DNA from: Leptodontidium sp. MPI-SDFR-AT-0119
Lineage: Eukaryota; Ascomycota; Leotiomycetes; Helotiales; Leptodontidiaceae
Length of the DNA stretch: 64,000 nt
Reading direction: 5' to 3'
Assembly (NCBI GenBank): GCA_020726505.1
Contig: JAHLEZ010000028.1
Span: 710,977-774,976 of the forward strand
Below are positions 46,218 through 56,049 of this stretch, in pieces (position 1 is the first letter of the stretch; the number at the start of each line of letters is the position of its first letter). The position numbers were made by a program, and so were the translations under genes. Under the pieces are notes generated by a model, which saw only the letters and a list, made by a program, of their open reading frames with translations, was not told the DNA's origin and made no database searches.

Positions 46218-48286
46218 CACTACGAAAAGTCCATTTTCTCAAAAAGCTCATCTCCGTCTCGTTTCCTCTTCGTCGGTTTTGATGGCTCTCCCGGCTGTAC
46301 AGCCACCTTCGTGGTCGTCTTTGGACACTTTGAATTCGCCCCCCTGTACGGCGTAGCACAATACCCACGATTCGTACCATCCAACTGGTCAGCCGAATTC
46401 GGCAACGCCATGCACACACCTCCCGGTCACACGATCTTCTTGCCAGGAGTGTTCGTGCTGCAATACGCGTAGCGCTGATCGCAAAATGTGTTCGTGCAGA
46501 AGTACTCAGATGTTGCGGTGTCGATCTTGCACTGCTCGGCTTTGATAGGTCCTGTGGCTTTTTCTTTGCCGGATTTTGTGTTTGTGGTTGTCTTTGTTTT
46601 TGTTGATGCTTCGATTCCAGATTTGGAATTTGAATTGAAGCTCCAGTTGATGATGGATCCTAACTTCACGTCTGAGCTCTCCACAGGAGCCTGAGCAGGC
46701 AGAAGAGACGCAGGTGGCAGCTTTGTATTTGTGGCATCGGTATTCGCGTAACCGGTCGAGTCTTTGACGCAAAGTTCTGGCTTACTCCATATCGCAGTCC
46801 AGTCGAGTATCGATTCCGTATGACCGAACTCCTCTACTCAATCTACTTAAAATCAGTATTGTGGCATGGTTGTTTTGAGTATGACGCCTTACCCGACAGC
46901 TTGCATGGGACCGTAGCTTGGTCTGCCGCCGACGACAACAGTCTTTACTCCGTCCTCATTATGCATCATCTCAACAAACATCGAGAAGGTCGACGAACAG
47001 ACTCTGTCGGTGAGTATGACGGTATTTTCAGCTGCAAAAAGCTGGGATTTTTCAGATACACTGTTTTCATATGTTGTGACAACAAATCCGTCGGTATATG
47101 CTTCGAGGGCGAGGGAGTCGAAAAGAGCATCTTCGAGATTGTAACGTTGCTTCACTCGATTGTGAGTAGTTTTCAAGCAGGGTGGGTTGGATACATATCG
47201 TGGTCGTGAAGCTATCTCCATTGGATGTATGAGGACAATAGAACGCTTCCCAAGTTGTGAATTGCTCGTTGGTATCTGCATTTAATCTGGTGGACGCCAC
47301 CCACTCGTTGGCATAGAGGTATGCATAAGCGTCATCGTCACTTGAAAGCGTTTGGAAGTAATCCAACATCGCTTTTCTCATGATATTTGCAGCTGGCTGT
47401 GCTCTAAGACGGCTTCCGCCGCATGGATCGATCTTGGGGAAGAATTGCTTGAAGGTATCGATGCTGTTGTCAATTGTGAGTTGATTTCTTGCTAACGGCC
47501 GGTGAGACTTTAGGCTCACGCTAGCAACTCATCTCCACCAAAGTTTCGCTGTAAGTCAATGACAATCTTCTTCATCCCTTTCGTGTAGGCAGTACTGATG
47601 AAACCTTCAACTGTAGCGGGGTGCTCATCAACTGTGTCGCCATATTCTTGAAAACTGGAATACTCAGAACGGCGATATCTTCCGATATCTTCAGGCAGGA
47701 AATACCCTGATAAATATCCACCCCCATAGGTTCCAAGATTCTCCTGAGCAATATCGGCAGACGGATATGCTGCATTGTTCCAACTGGTAGGAGAGGGAAT
47801 GGCAGTCGAGGTTCCAGTAGCTGAAGTTTCCGACTGGATCAGAGAAGATGTCTCGTCTCCATCTTCCTCATCTTCTGAATCAGGTTCAGGATCGTACGAC
47901 CCAGGCCAGAATCCCAACACAAATGAGTTGCAAAAGTCTCCTCCAGTCTCCAACGGTCCAGCCTCGCCTGAGTAAATCTAACTTTGTGTTTCCTACTTTC
48001 AAGCTTGTGTACTTACTATCGCCAACAAAAATGCCTTTCCACGGTGTAGTCACGGTCGTCTTATTCTTGAATCCGATAACGAGATCCTCTCCGGGGTAGA
48101 ATGTTGCTCCACCTCCCATATACTTGGCATGCCCTGAATAACTTGTGCAGAGCTACTCATCAATTGATTCCAATCGGTATGGGGTTCTCGTCCTGCGATA
48201 GCATTGTCGGCAGCGAACTGTGTCAGATACTCTGTAGCATCTTTGCCGTCTAGTGTCACAATAGGAGATGGCTTCCACGCTACCTT
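46218..48286 (-). pseudogene. S41-family (CPAF-like) secreted peptidase, N-terminally truncated and frameshifted
   Basis: Reading down from 48,286: WKPSPIVTLDGKDATEYL, then (frame shift near 48,125) GGGATFYPGEDLVIGFKN, an intron at 47,968-48,016, ETGGDFCNSFVLGFWPG, ISTAYTKGMKKIVIDLQRNFGGDELLA, an intron at 47,464-47,519, and FKQFFPKIDPCGGSRLRAQ. After another shift near 47,200 come YTDGFVVTTYENSVSEKSQLFAAENTV and VCSSTFSMFVEMMHNEDGVKTVVVGGRP. This is the fungal S41 peptidase fold, with the VCSSTCS-like nucleophile Ser present. A TGA at 46,427-46,429, probably from CGA, cuts the Cys-rich tail, which then continues in the same frame to 46,218. The usual N-terminal 150 or so residues with signal peptide are absent; MFS sequence stands in their place. 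Not functional. Confidence 0.82.
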
Positions 48287-48992
48287 GTATGTGGATCCTC
48301 CTCATTGAAGAGCAAGGATGAGGCATACCATCCATAGAACGAAGAACAATACACCAAGAGGATCCAGCTTTTTTATTTGTGCGATAGCGGAGACCTTCTC
48401 ATGACGTGGAGGGTGGTATGTTTAAGAGCAGTAGTACACCAAGGATGGTGATTACACCAATCGGCAAGTTGATATGGAAGCACCATCTCCATGTTCTAAG
48501 AAAGGTCAGCGAAGGGCGTTGGGATATAGGCATATGACTTACGCTTTGTCTGAAAAAGTTCCACCAAGTAATGGTCCCAGAAGTGAAGAAAGTCCCATCG
48601 AGATACCGAAGAATGAAGTATATACAGGTCGCTTGCGAAGCGGAACGAGGGGAAGGATGATCATTATCCCACCGCTGAAAATTACCGTCGATGCGAGGCC
48701 AGCAATTGCACGGCCAATTATAAAGGCAATAGAAGATGGAGAAGCTCCGCATAATGCTGATCCTACTTCGAAAACTACCAGAGATGCGATGAAAACCCAT
48801 TTTGTCGAGTACAGTTGATATATTTGGCCGGATACGGGAAAAGAGCAGGCGGCTGCTAGCATGTAAGCACTACCATACCACCCGGTGTCCTCAATGGAGT
48901 TGAATTCGTGGGTAATCTTGGGTATTGCGGGGGCAATGATGGTTCGATCCAGGCCGACGAGAAAAATGGATAGGTAAGTCCCCCCCCCCCCC
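48287..48992 (-). pseudogene. MFS transporter (DHA2 type), truncated at both ends
   Basis: From 48,991 downward the strand reads TYLSIFLVGLDRTIIAPAIPKITHEF, DTGWYGSAYMLAAACSFPVSGQIYQLYSTKWVF, FEVGSALCGASPSSIAFIIGRAIAGL, RKRPVYTSFFGISMGLSSLLGPLLGG. An intron at 48,496-48,542 (GTAAGT...TAG) comes next, then WRWCFHINLPIG. These are helices 1-5 of a drug:H+ antiporter-2 family protein, including motif A/C-like segments. A one-base shift near 48,425 and a TGA (TGG expected in ALQWGG) at about 48,310 interrupt it. It stops at GGSTYK, where S41 sequence starts; more than half of the usual 14-helix protein is missing. The 5' side ends at a run of 13 C. Confidence 0.82.
48980..48992. repeat. 13-base C homopolymer at the MFS break
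   Basis: A run of thirteen C sits exactly where recognisable MFS coding sequence ends, and within 30 bp the DNA becomes AT-rich repeat. A second long C run occurs inside the solo LTR at about 55,299. Confidence 0.85.
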
Positions 48993-49019
48993 TTCCGCGC
49001 ACCCCGCAATTTTACCACC

Positions 49020-49910
49020 ACCTGTAAACAACACTTAATAACTCTACAACGCTTCAATTTCTATGTAATCTTCTGTAGCCTCAGAATTTCTTGCTAAATC
49101 TGAATTAATAAGTACAATTTCCTGATCTCTAGTTATAATTTAAGCTTTCTAAATAGCTTAAATATCTGTAAACTTGGAATTTAGACTGGTTTAAACCTTC
49201 CGTTTTTTCCACAGTTATAATTAATTTAATTTAGCTTCTAATTACTGTATTCTCATTTCTGCCTGTCTTAATATGAAGTCCTTTTAATCGAAATCTTTAA
49301 TAGCTTTATTAAAAAGTAATCGACGTAGTAGGACGTTATTATATGATTTTTTAGTTAAAGTATTAAGCTATAATCTAAATTCTTTACTAGTCTTTGGCGT
49401 AGACCACATAATTAATAATTCCTTCACCTCCTTTATAATCTAAAGGTCCTCCGCGGTACTGATTTCTAGCTCTTAATTACTATTCTCTAATAATAATCGG
49501 CTTATTAGTGGTTTTGCTATACTCACTACCCAGAGACCGGTAGCTTTTTAGCTAGCTCTAATATTCATACTTGTTAAGCTCTCTTATCGTGCCTTATAAT
49601 AGAATATCAAGAAGTTACGCTTACTAATTAAGGTAAAATTAATTATTAATACTAATAAATTAAAGTATTTCCGGTAAGATGCTTTAAGAAGAGAAAAAAT
49701 CAATAAATTTAAAGGTTATAAGACGTGTAACGTATGTGTAAGTAAAAACAACAGAGATATATTATATTCTATACACTTCTATATAAATTTTATAATCTTA
49801 TAACTTCTATAGTCGTCTAAGACTAGTAATCGGGGTTATTAGTCACGTGGTTACGACTAAGGGATAAAAACCTTTTTAAGCCACTCTAATACGGTAGCGT
49901 TATCTGTTTA
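49020..49910. other. Mutated repeat DNA, identity unknown
   Basis: AT-rich with frequent TA and stops in all frames. It holds the left flank GTTTA of the solo LTR at its end. No domain seen. Confidence 0.5.
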
Positions 49911-50169
49911 TATTAGTCCACAGGCCTCTGCAAGGACGTACTTTACCTAGGACCGAGGATTGGGCTGGGATCAGGAGGTTATATCCCTGCCGGACTAGTG
50001 TCGGTGGGGGTTCGTAAGGGGTTCGGTGGCTTTCCGAGCCCTTATATATACTAGCTATTCTCGCACTCTCTTAGGTAGAACACAGATTTTTAACCATATA
50101 TTATTTACTCTGTCGCTATACTAATATATCGATATATTACGTGGTACTCGAACCGGTACTGCACCGACA
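49911..50169 (-). repeat. Solo LTR, same family as the 7.56-kb element, reverse orientation
   Basis: The reverse complement matches the 255-bp LTR at 12,756: its end reads aaccggtactgcaccgaca, the mirror of TGTCGGTGCAGTACCGGTT. GTTTA stands on both sides (49,906-49,910 and 50,170-50,174), a clean 5-bp target duplication. It keeps far more G and C than the copies at 12,756 and 20,061, so it has suffered little RIP. It probably arose by recombination between the LTRs of a later insertion. Confidence 0.9.
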
Positions 50170-50174
50170 GTTTA

Positions 50175-51019
50175 TCTATTCTCTGTTACTGTAAATTACT
50201 AGTCTTGAAATAAGTTAATATTTACTAAAAACCACTGTTACTAAACCGATTTTCTCTTATATATTACAAGTAAAGTAGTTTTGCGACTAGTAGTAGAGAT
50301 ACACTTAATAAACAAGGTCTAATTCCGGGAACTAAGCTGTTTTCGCTGAACAAAACGTCGATTTATATAACTAATAATTAAGCTATTAACTCTAAAGCTT
50401 TTTATAATTCCTGTTTTATTTATATTCTATCGATTCTTAAGTAGAATTGCCTTAATAGCTGGGATCTGCAGTTTATAAAACTATAACTTAATAATATCGG
50501 ATGTCGCGTTATTAACACGTACAGAATTAATAGAATATTACTTCTTAGTACTTAGAATAAGATTCCACTTAAAAAACCGCTGTACTTATCGTTTTCCGAG
50601 TAATATAAGGTCTTCTTAAAGTACGTAAAGCCGGTTCTTAAAAAGCCGTACTTGCGTATAAGTAATACTAAACCCTAATATCTCCTAAATCAAAATCCAG
50701 CGCGTAAGACGCTCTTTTAACACCGGAGGTAGCTTTTATAAATGACTAACAACTTATTAACGGGTGTTTAAATTGTAATATCGGCTCCGGAGGGTAGACT
50801 CTATTATACCCTATTCTTTTGCGGCCTGTTATAAGGACTTGCTATTTTTAATCGCATAAAGAGCTAAAACCACGTCGTCTTTAGAGTATTTTAGTATAAT
50901 AATCGTCTTAATTAATATTCCAAAAATCAAGAAAATCGATAAGAGAATAAGATAATTATTAATTATTAAAAGTAGGTAAGTAAAAAAGCGGTGTGCTAAG
51001 CGAGGTGCGCGGAAGGGGG
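50175..51019. other. Mutated repeat DNA, identity unknown
   Basis: AT-rich, all frames broken; no motif that I can place. Confidence 0.5.
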
Positions 51020-51476
51020 GGTGGGGACTTAACATGCTAGACAAGATTGTCTAGAACTTGAGGGATCTTGGCTGATAATTCTTTTCGGCATCTTTATATT
51101 GGCTATCTGTAGATTGAAGTATTTCATCCGTCTTCGGGGGTTCCGTAGATGAAACCATAGCGGGACAGAAGTGAATGAAAGAAGTGTGACGATTTCAGAG
51201 AGGAAATGAGGTAAGAACGAGGCTTTGTTCAACTCTGCAGCAACGGCCCCATCTTATAAGGATATCTATCATGCCTAAGATGAGACGCAACTGTGCGCAT
51301 CTTCTCGGACTTCGAGAACGACATATTGAGAACGGAGATGTCTAAGATCCCGACAGAATGAAAGTTTGCGTGGACGGAAAACAGAACATTTCGGACTTTT
51401 TGTTTCAACCCGAAAAAGGGGCTGATCACGTGAAGTCAGCACTAGAAGCCCCCGCCCGTTGACAGCATTAAACAAC
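51020..51476. other. Isolated 450-bp island of normal composition
   Basis: Between AT-rich borders lies a stretch with ordinary base content and no TA bias. It includes GATCACGTGA near 51,422-51,431, an E-box-like palindrome. Short minus-strand frames exist but none looks like a known protein. It may be a relic of the original single-copy locus, perhaps promoter DNA. Confidence 0.45.
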
Positions 51477-52459
51477 TTCGTAATAAAGAATAATACTACT
51501 TCGGAGAAGTAGCTATAAAAAAAGAAGAAAAAAACCCCCCTTATTTTATATTTTAAAAGATGTTAATTAGGGTTAAACAAAAATATATAATAATTTATTA
51601 ACTCTTCTAGAGTTTTAATAATTAACTTCCGCGACTTAGTATTTAATTAATACTTAATACCTGCTTTTAATTAACTTAAACTTAGTTATTATATAAGCTA
51701 GCCCTTACTAAGCTCACATATAACTTACCTTATAATTTTTATAATTAACTTACTTTTATTAGGCTTATACTTAGTCTTGCCTACGGTCTTGTATTAATTA
51801 TTATATATAAAACAATAGCTAGTTCATCCTATTGTCTTATAAATATAAATCTCAAATATATATTATTACTATAGACTAATAAATTATAATTAAATATATA
51901 TATAATTATAATTAAATATATATATAATTAAAATTAAGTTTAATTTATATATTAGTTATGCCCCTAATTTAATATAGGGTTCTTAATTATAAAATAATAG
52001 GTTATTATGTTATAATATTATATCTTCAATAGTTTATAATAAAAAATAAATAATTAGATTAAAAATAAATATTTAATTATAATTATAATATTTTATTGTT
52101 TAATACACAGGGTTTTCTAATTAGTTTTTATAAGGTTATATGATTCTTTAATTGAAATATATAAATTCTTATTATAATTTATTACTTATTTGTTTTTAAA
52201 GAAATCTATTATAAATTATTTAATAAACAAAAGTATATTTAAGGGTATTAAATATAATCTTTTACGTTAATTTAAATTAACGACTAACCGTAAGAATATT
52301 TCGAAAGCGCAAGTAATCGTAACGTGTATATATATTGGATTAAATAGATTATTTATTACTAATGTCTAAGTGGCTCAGTAGTAGTTTTCCTTGTGTTTTT
52401 CAACCGTTCGCTTATAAGGAGTAATAACTAACGAGTTTACAAAAGATATTTCACTAAAG
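51477..52459. other. Very AT-rich spacer
   Basis: Long stretches have almost no G or C (for example around 51,830-52,130, tatata and aattaa words). No gene, LTR or recognisable transposon domain. Confidence 0.5.
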
Positions 52460-52733
52460 ATGTCTTGGCTTTCGGTCGAGATTAGTGATTGCACCGGTTG
52501 GGCGACCTATACGGCGCAATGCGAGCTAGGCGAGCGGATTCTGCGAGCTTGGGATGTAAGTTAACCCCCCCTCCCCCTCTAAATACTAACCCGAAATCTA
52601 GGCAGTAAAGCATGGCATTATGCAAGGTAGCTCTCCGGGTCTTCGGGCTCGGTATAAGCGGGCCGAGGTTGATCTTTTGGAGGCGTGCAAGTTCTCCCTG
52701 GTGGTTTATACCCCAAGTAATAATAAGGGTTAG
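52460..52733 (+). CDS. Small two-exon gene of unknown function (75 aa), join(52460..52555,52602..52733)
   Basis: An ATG at 52,460 opens MSWLSVEISDCTGWATYTAQ and continues to RAWD. A textbook fungal intron follows (52,556-52,601): GTAAGT donor, TACTAAC branch point and TAG acceptor, 46 bp. The second exon then reads AVKHGIMQGSSPGLRARYKRAEVD and ends VVYTPSNNKG, TAG. Codon use is GC-rich and unlike the 20-30% GC DNA around it. The protein is short, soluble and rich in charged residues in its second half; I do not recognise it. It could be the surviving start of a longer gene truncated by the stop at 52,731, or a gene brought in by transposition. Confidence 0.45.
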
Positions 52734-53411
52734 ATAAATACTACGGGCAAACTAGTTAGGTCGTAGGTAGCGATAGATTTCAGGCGTCAAAAAATAAATT
52801 CGTTGATTTAATATTTTCTTTTCTTATTTATTAAAGTTGTTTACTTTTATAATATATTATTTAAACAATTATTATCTATAATAATATATATTATTTTTCT
52901 TGATAGTTGTAGATTATTAGATTTACGGTTTGTTTTTATTTATTTAAGTACTTTAAAACAAGTACATAGTAGATTTGAAATTAAAAGGGGGTAATAGAAA
53001 AATCAGGATTCTGAGGGTAGAAATCTAAAATATTTAATATAATAATTATAATAATAAAACTTTTAATTAATTAAGACGATGATTTAATACCTTATATTTA
53101 AAACAATCAAGACCTTGTCCTTATAAAGGATACAAGTAGATTAATTAGGGCTTAATGAAATTTACGAATGTAATTACCTTTAACTATAAGCCCTTGTTTA
53201 TTACTTTAAGTAGTTATAAGTATTTCATCCAAGTCAAATGTATATTATTTATTAGTATAAATATACTTAATTAAATATTTAAATATTATAATCCTTTTAA
53301 TTTATTAATATACGAATGAATTATATTTGAACGCCAGTCTTTTTTATATATATATGTAATTATGAAGTATTAGAAACCGAAGTATTCTAAAATAATTTAT
53401 AAACCCTTAAA
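52734..53411. other. AT-rich spacer, no gene
   Basis: AT-rich DNA between the small gene and the LINE fragment. Nothing recognisable. Confidence 0.5.
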
Positions 53412-54200
53412 CCTTTAACAACTTATAAAAAGCAGACAAATTAGCTAAAATAGCTACTATGTCGTCTATTAATTCTAATAATACTTCTTTTGCGTATTTG
53501 GGAGTTAAACTAAGTAGTTAAAAGAAGAATGAAATTGGAGCTAATATAGCTCAAAATATCAATTCTCAAACCCTAAAAACGTATTCTAAAAAGTATATAT
53601 ACAAAATAGCTAAAAAGCTACTTTTACCTACTAGTATTTTAAGAGAAATAACTAGCTCTTTTTACTAATTAAAACTAAGGCATGGATACTTAAAAGCCTA
53701 CTTATATAAGCTAGGGCTAGCATCTAATAACAAGTGTAAATGTGGTAGTATTGAAACTGTAGAACACTTATTACTTAGTTGTAAATACTATAAAGTAGAG
53801 CGTAAAAAACTCTACTCTAGTATTAAAAACAACCTAGAAATTAGGACTATAACTATTCCCGTTTTATTACATACGCAAATTGGAATTAAAGAAATACTAG
53901 TATTCTTAAAAGAGACTAGTATATGTACAAGGAAATGGGATTAAGAGAGGTTAGAAATTGAAGAAGAAGAAGAAGAAGACTAAGCTATTAGGCCTTAATT
54001 TATACTTTCATTTAGCTATTTCCTTTGTTTTTGATTTTAATTAGTTTTTGTTTTTATTTCCTTATAAGTTACAGGGAGAATGTTCCCAAATGTATAGTCG
54101 CAATCTAATTCGAACTGAATTTTGTATATAATAATTAGCCACGCTAGTAGACTAGCCGTGCTATATAGTTTCTAACTAATATAACACGTTAAAAAAAAAA
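53412..54200 (+). mobile_element. 5'-truncated Tad1-type LINE, 3' end with A tail
   Basis: The plus strand starts inside the RNase H domain (KADKLAKIAT). It reads through KTYSKKYIYKIAKKLLLP and LRHGYLKAYLYKLGLASNNKCKCGSIETVEHLLLSCKYYK to KEILVFLKETSICTRKWD with a stop at 53,944. CKCG...H...C is the CCHC zinc knuckle at the end of Tad1/I-clade ORF2. A 3' untranslated part follows and finishes with ten A at 54,191-54,200, the mark of target-primed reverse transcription. Only three or four stops interrupt it (TAA at Gln sites), so it is much less mutated than the Copia elements. 5' truncation is normal for LINE copies. Confidence 0.85.
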
Positions 54201-55217
54201 CTTATAATTATCTATAATAAATATTATTACTAAACGATAAGAATACACTTAAATTATAAAAATTAAGATTACAATATAAAATATTCTATATTACTCGATT
54301 GTCGTTTAACCCTCAAAATCCGGTCCTACAACCCCAGGCCCCACGCGAGCATTATTAATACTACTGCGGTATTAGACAAAAGCGGAGTACGGAACTCTCT
54401 TAAAAATATCGGTAATAAGTATAATACGATTTAAGGGGGTCTTATTAACTTGGATTAGTAAAGTAGACTTAGCGATGTAAACCGCCATAATTATCTTTAA
54501 TATATATACTAGTACTCTAGTATATAAATTAGTACAATATAAACCCCTAACCTTAACCTTGTATAGTTAAATATAATACAAAATACAAACTCGTAAGAAC
54601 TACTAAAGCAGCTACCTTGGCTATTAATATCGAAAATCTATTTACTTAGTTATTTATATCTAGTAAAAAAATCCAAGTAAGGAAAGTTAATAGAATATAA
54701 ATACGACTAAAGAATTAACCTTAGCTACTATATACGTTAGGCGCTATTTCGTACAAAACGAATAATATAATAGAAGGATTTACTACTAAATTTACAAAAG
54801 TAGTTTAAGATTAAGAACGTATATAATATAACCTTACTTTATAAATAATATCTTTAAATGACGAACTTAGTTAACCTAAAGAAATATAACTCGAGTTAAA
54901 GGTTGTAAAAATAAAGAAGAATTACTAAGGCAAGTAATTCCCCTTAAGGGATCTTATTTAAAAAAGGGGCGGGTATAAGCTAATTCTTATAATCGAAAGG
55001 GTTAGTCTACAGGCGGGGTATACAGGTAGTAACAAAGCTTTAAATTACTTAACACCTCTTACTTCTTACGTAAAAAGTGAGCGTATAAACCTAAACTAGC
55101 TATAAGTCTATATAGCCGCCTAGTTATTCGAGGTAAGTGTATAGACCTAAGCTAGCATTAAGTTTACACGATCTTTATTGTTTGTTTATTATCTCTCGCT
55201 TACGCCCCTGAACCTCG
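54201..55217. other. Mutated repeat DNA, perhaps gag-like
   Basis: AT-rich and full of stops. Around 54,700-54,930 the plus strand gives a faint protein-like reading (LATIYVRRYFVQNE, SLNDELS), possibly a retroelement gag, but I cannot assign it. Confidence 0.4.
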
Positions 55218-55428
55218 TGTAACGACGAGTATAAGGGTATAAAGTCAGACTAGTTTCGGACCTATTACGGACTACTTCCGGGAGGCATATAAAAAGGCTC
55301 CCCCCCCCCCCCCCTTTTAACTATGTATCTTCTTGTTTCCTTCGTACTAGATCTATTAGTTACTCGATAGCCTCCGCTAACTACTACTATATACCTCTGC
55401 ACCGCTTTCTTGTGCTAAGGTCGTTACA
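55218..55428 (+). repeat. Solo LTR (211 bp), TSD CCTCG, with C homopolymer
   Basis: It begins TGTAACGACGAG and ends GGTCGTTACA, perfect TGTAACGAC/GTCGTTACA inverted ends. CCTCG stands on both sides (55,213-55,217 and 55,429-55,433). A catataaaaagg box at 55,284-55,297 is directly followed by a run of more than 15 C. Composition is less mutated than the flanks, so this is a fairly recent insertion reduced to a single LTR. No partner occurs in the window. Confidence 0.9.
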
Positions 55429-55433
55429 CCTCG

Positions 55434-55900
55434 CTAGTATAAACGAGACTCTTTGCCCCTAAATAATAGAATTCATTAGCTATATACCGTAGTTAGGCTG
55501 CACGACGATGTGAGGAAGCATGTTAAGAGCTGGGAATATCCTCGCCTGCTCCTAGATACTAGAGTTTATTGGCTATACGCTGGGTTTGTAATATGTAGCT
55601 ATATAAGGAGGCATTAAACCAACGTAGTAAAGCGGGAAAGAGCCCCCGGCGGCTTTAGCCAAAGCACCAAGAAATTAAACGTCTTAATAAGACCAAAAAG
55701 AGGACCCTAAAAAAGAAAAGGACAAAAAAGTGCCCCTCTACGCGTCAACTGACATCTATCCCCTTGGCTACTCTTCTAGCAAAGGGGTAGCCAAGGGAAC
55801 AGATCTAAGCTTACGCGCAAAGAGGCACTTTTTAAGAAGGATGAAGACTGGAACTTCTCCTGTGAAAGCCACAGGAGAGCCTTACCGCTAGGCCATGCAA
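55434..55900. other. Spacer with hairpin and tRNA-like patch
   Basis: Normal to AT-rich sequence. It contains a perfect 11-bp inverted repeat, CCCTTGGCTAC at 55,761-55,771 and GTAGCCAAGGG at 55,787-55,797, around a 15-base loop. A partial tRNA-like patch lies on the minus strand near 55,840-55,900. No protein gene. Confidence 0.5.
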
Positions 55901-56049
55901 TCAGTCAAGATGCCTAGCTCTTGCTTATTTACATACATGTACAACATACGATTTTCTCTACCGATTAGGAGCAGCCCCCTCGCCCTTCCTCTTTTAAGTA
56001 GCCGTATTCCTCGTGTGGTCGACAGCAGGAGACGAGAAGCCTGCGCCTG

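Noticed and set aside
46164..48818. Plus-strand frames of 65-130 codons across the S41 and MFS region
   Set aside because: The minus strand carries the recognisable domains; the plus frames are shadows.
55840..55905. tRNA-like sequence on the minus strand (GCCTAGCGGTAAGGC D-arm-like part, TTCCAGT T-loop-like part)
   Set aside because: The anticodon arm cannot be folded with a 7-base loop and T33, and the acceptor ends do not pair; at most a tRNA relic.
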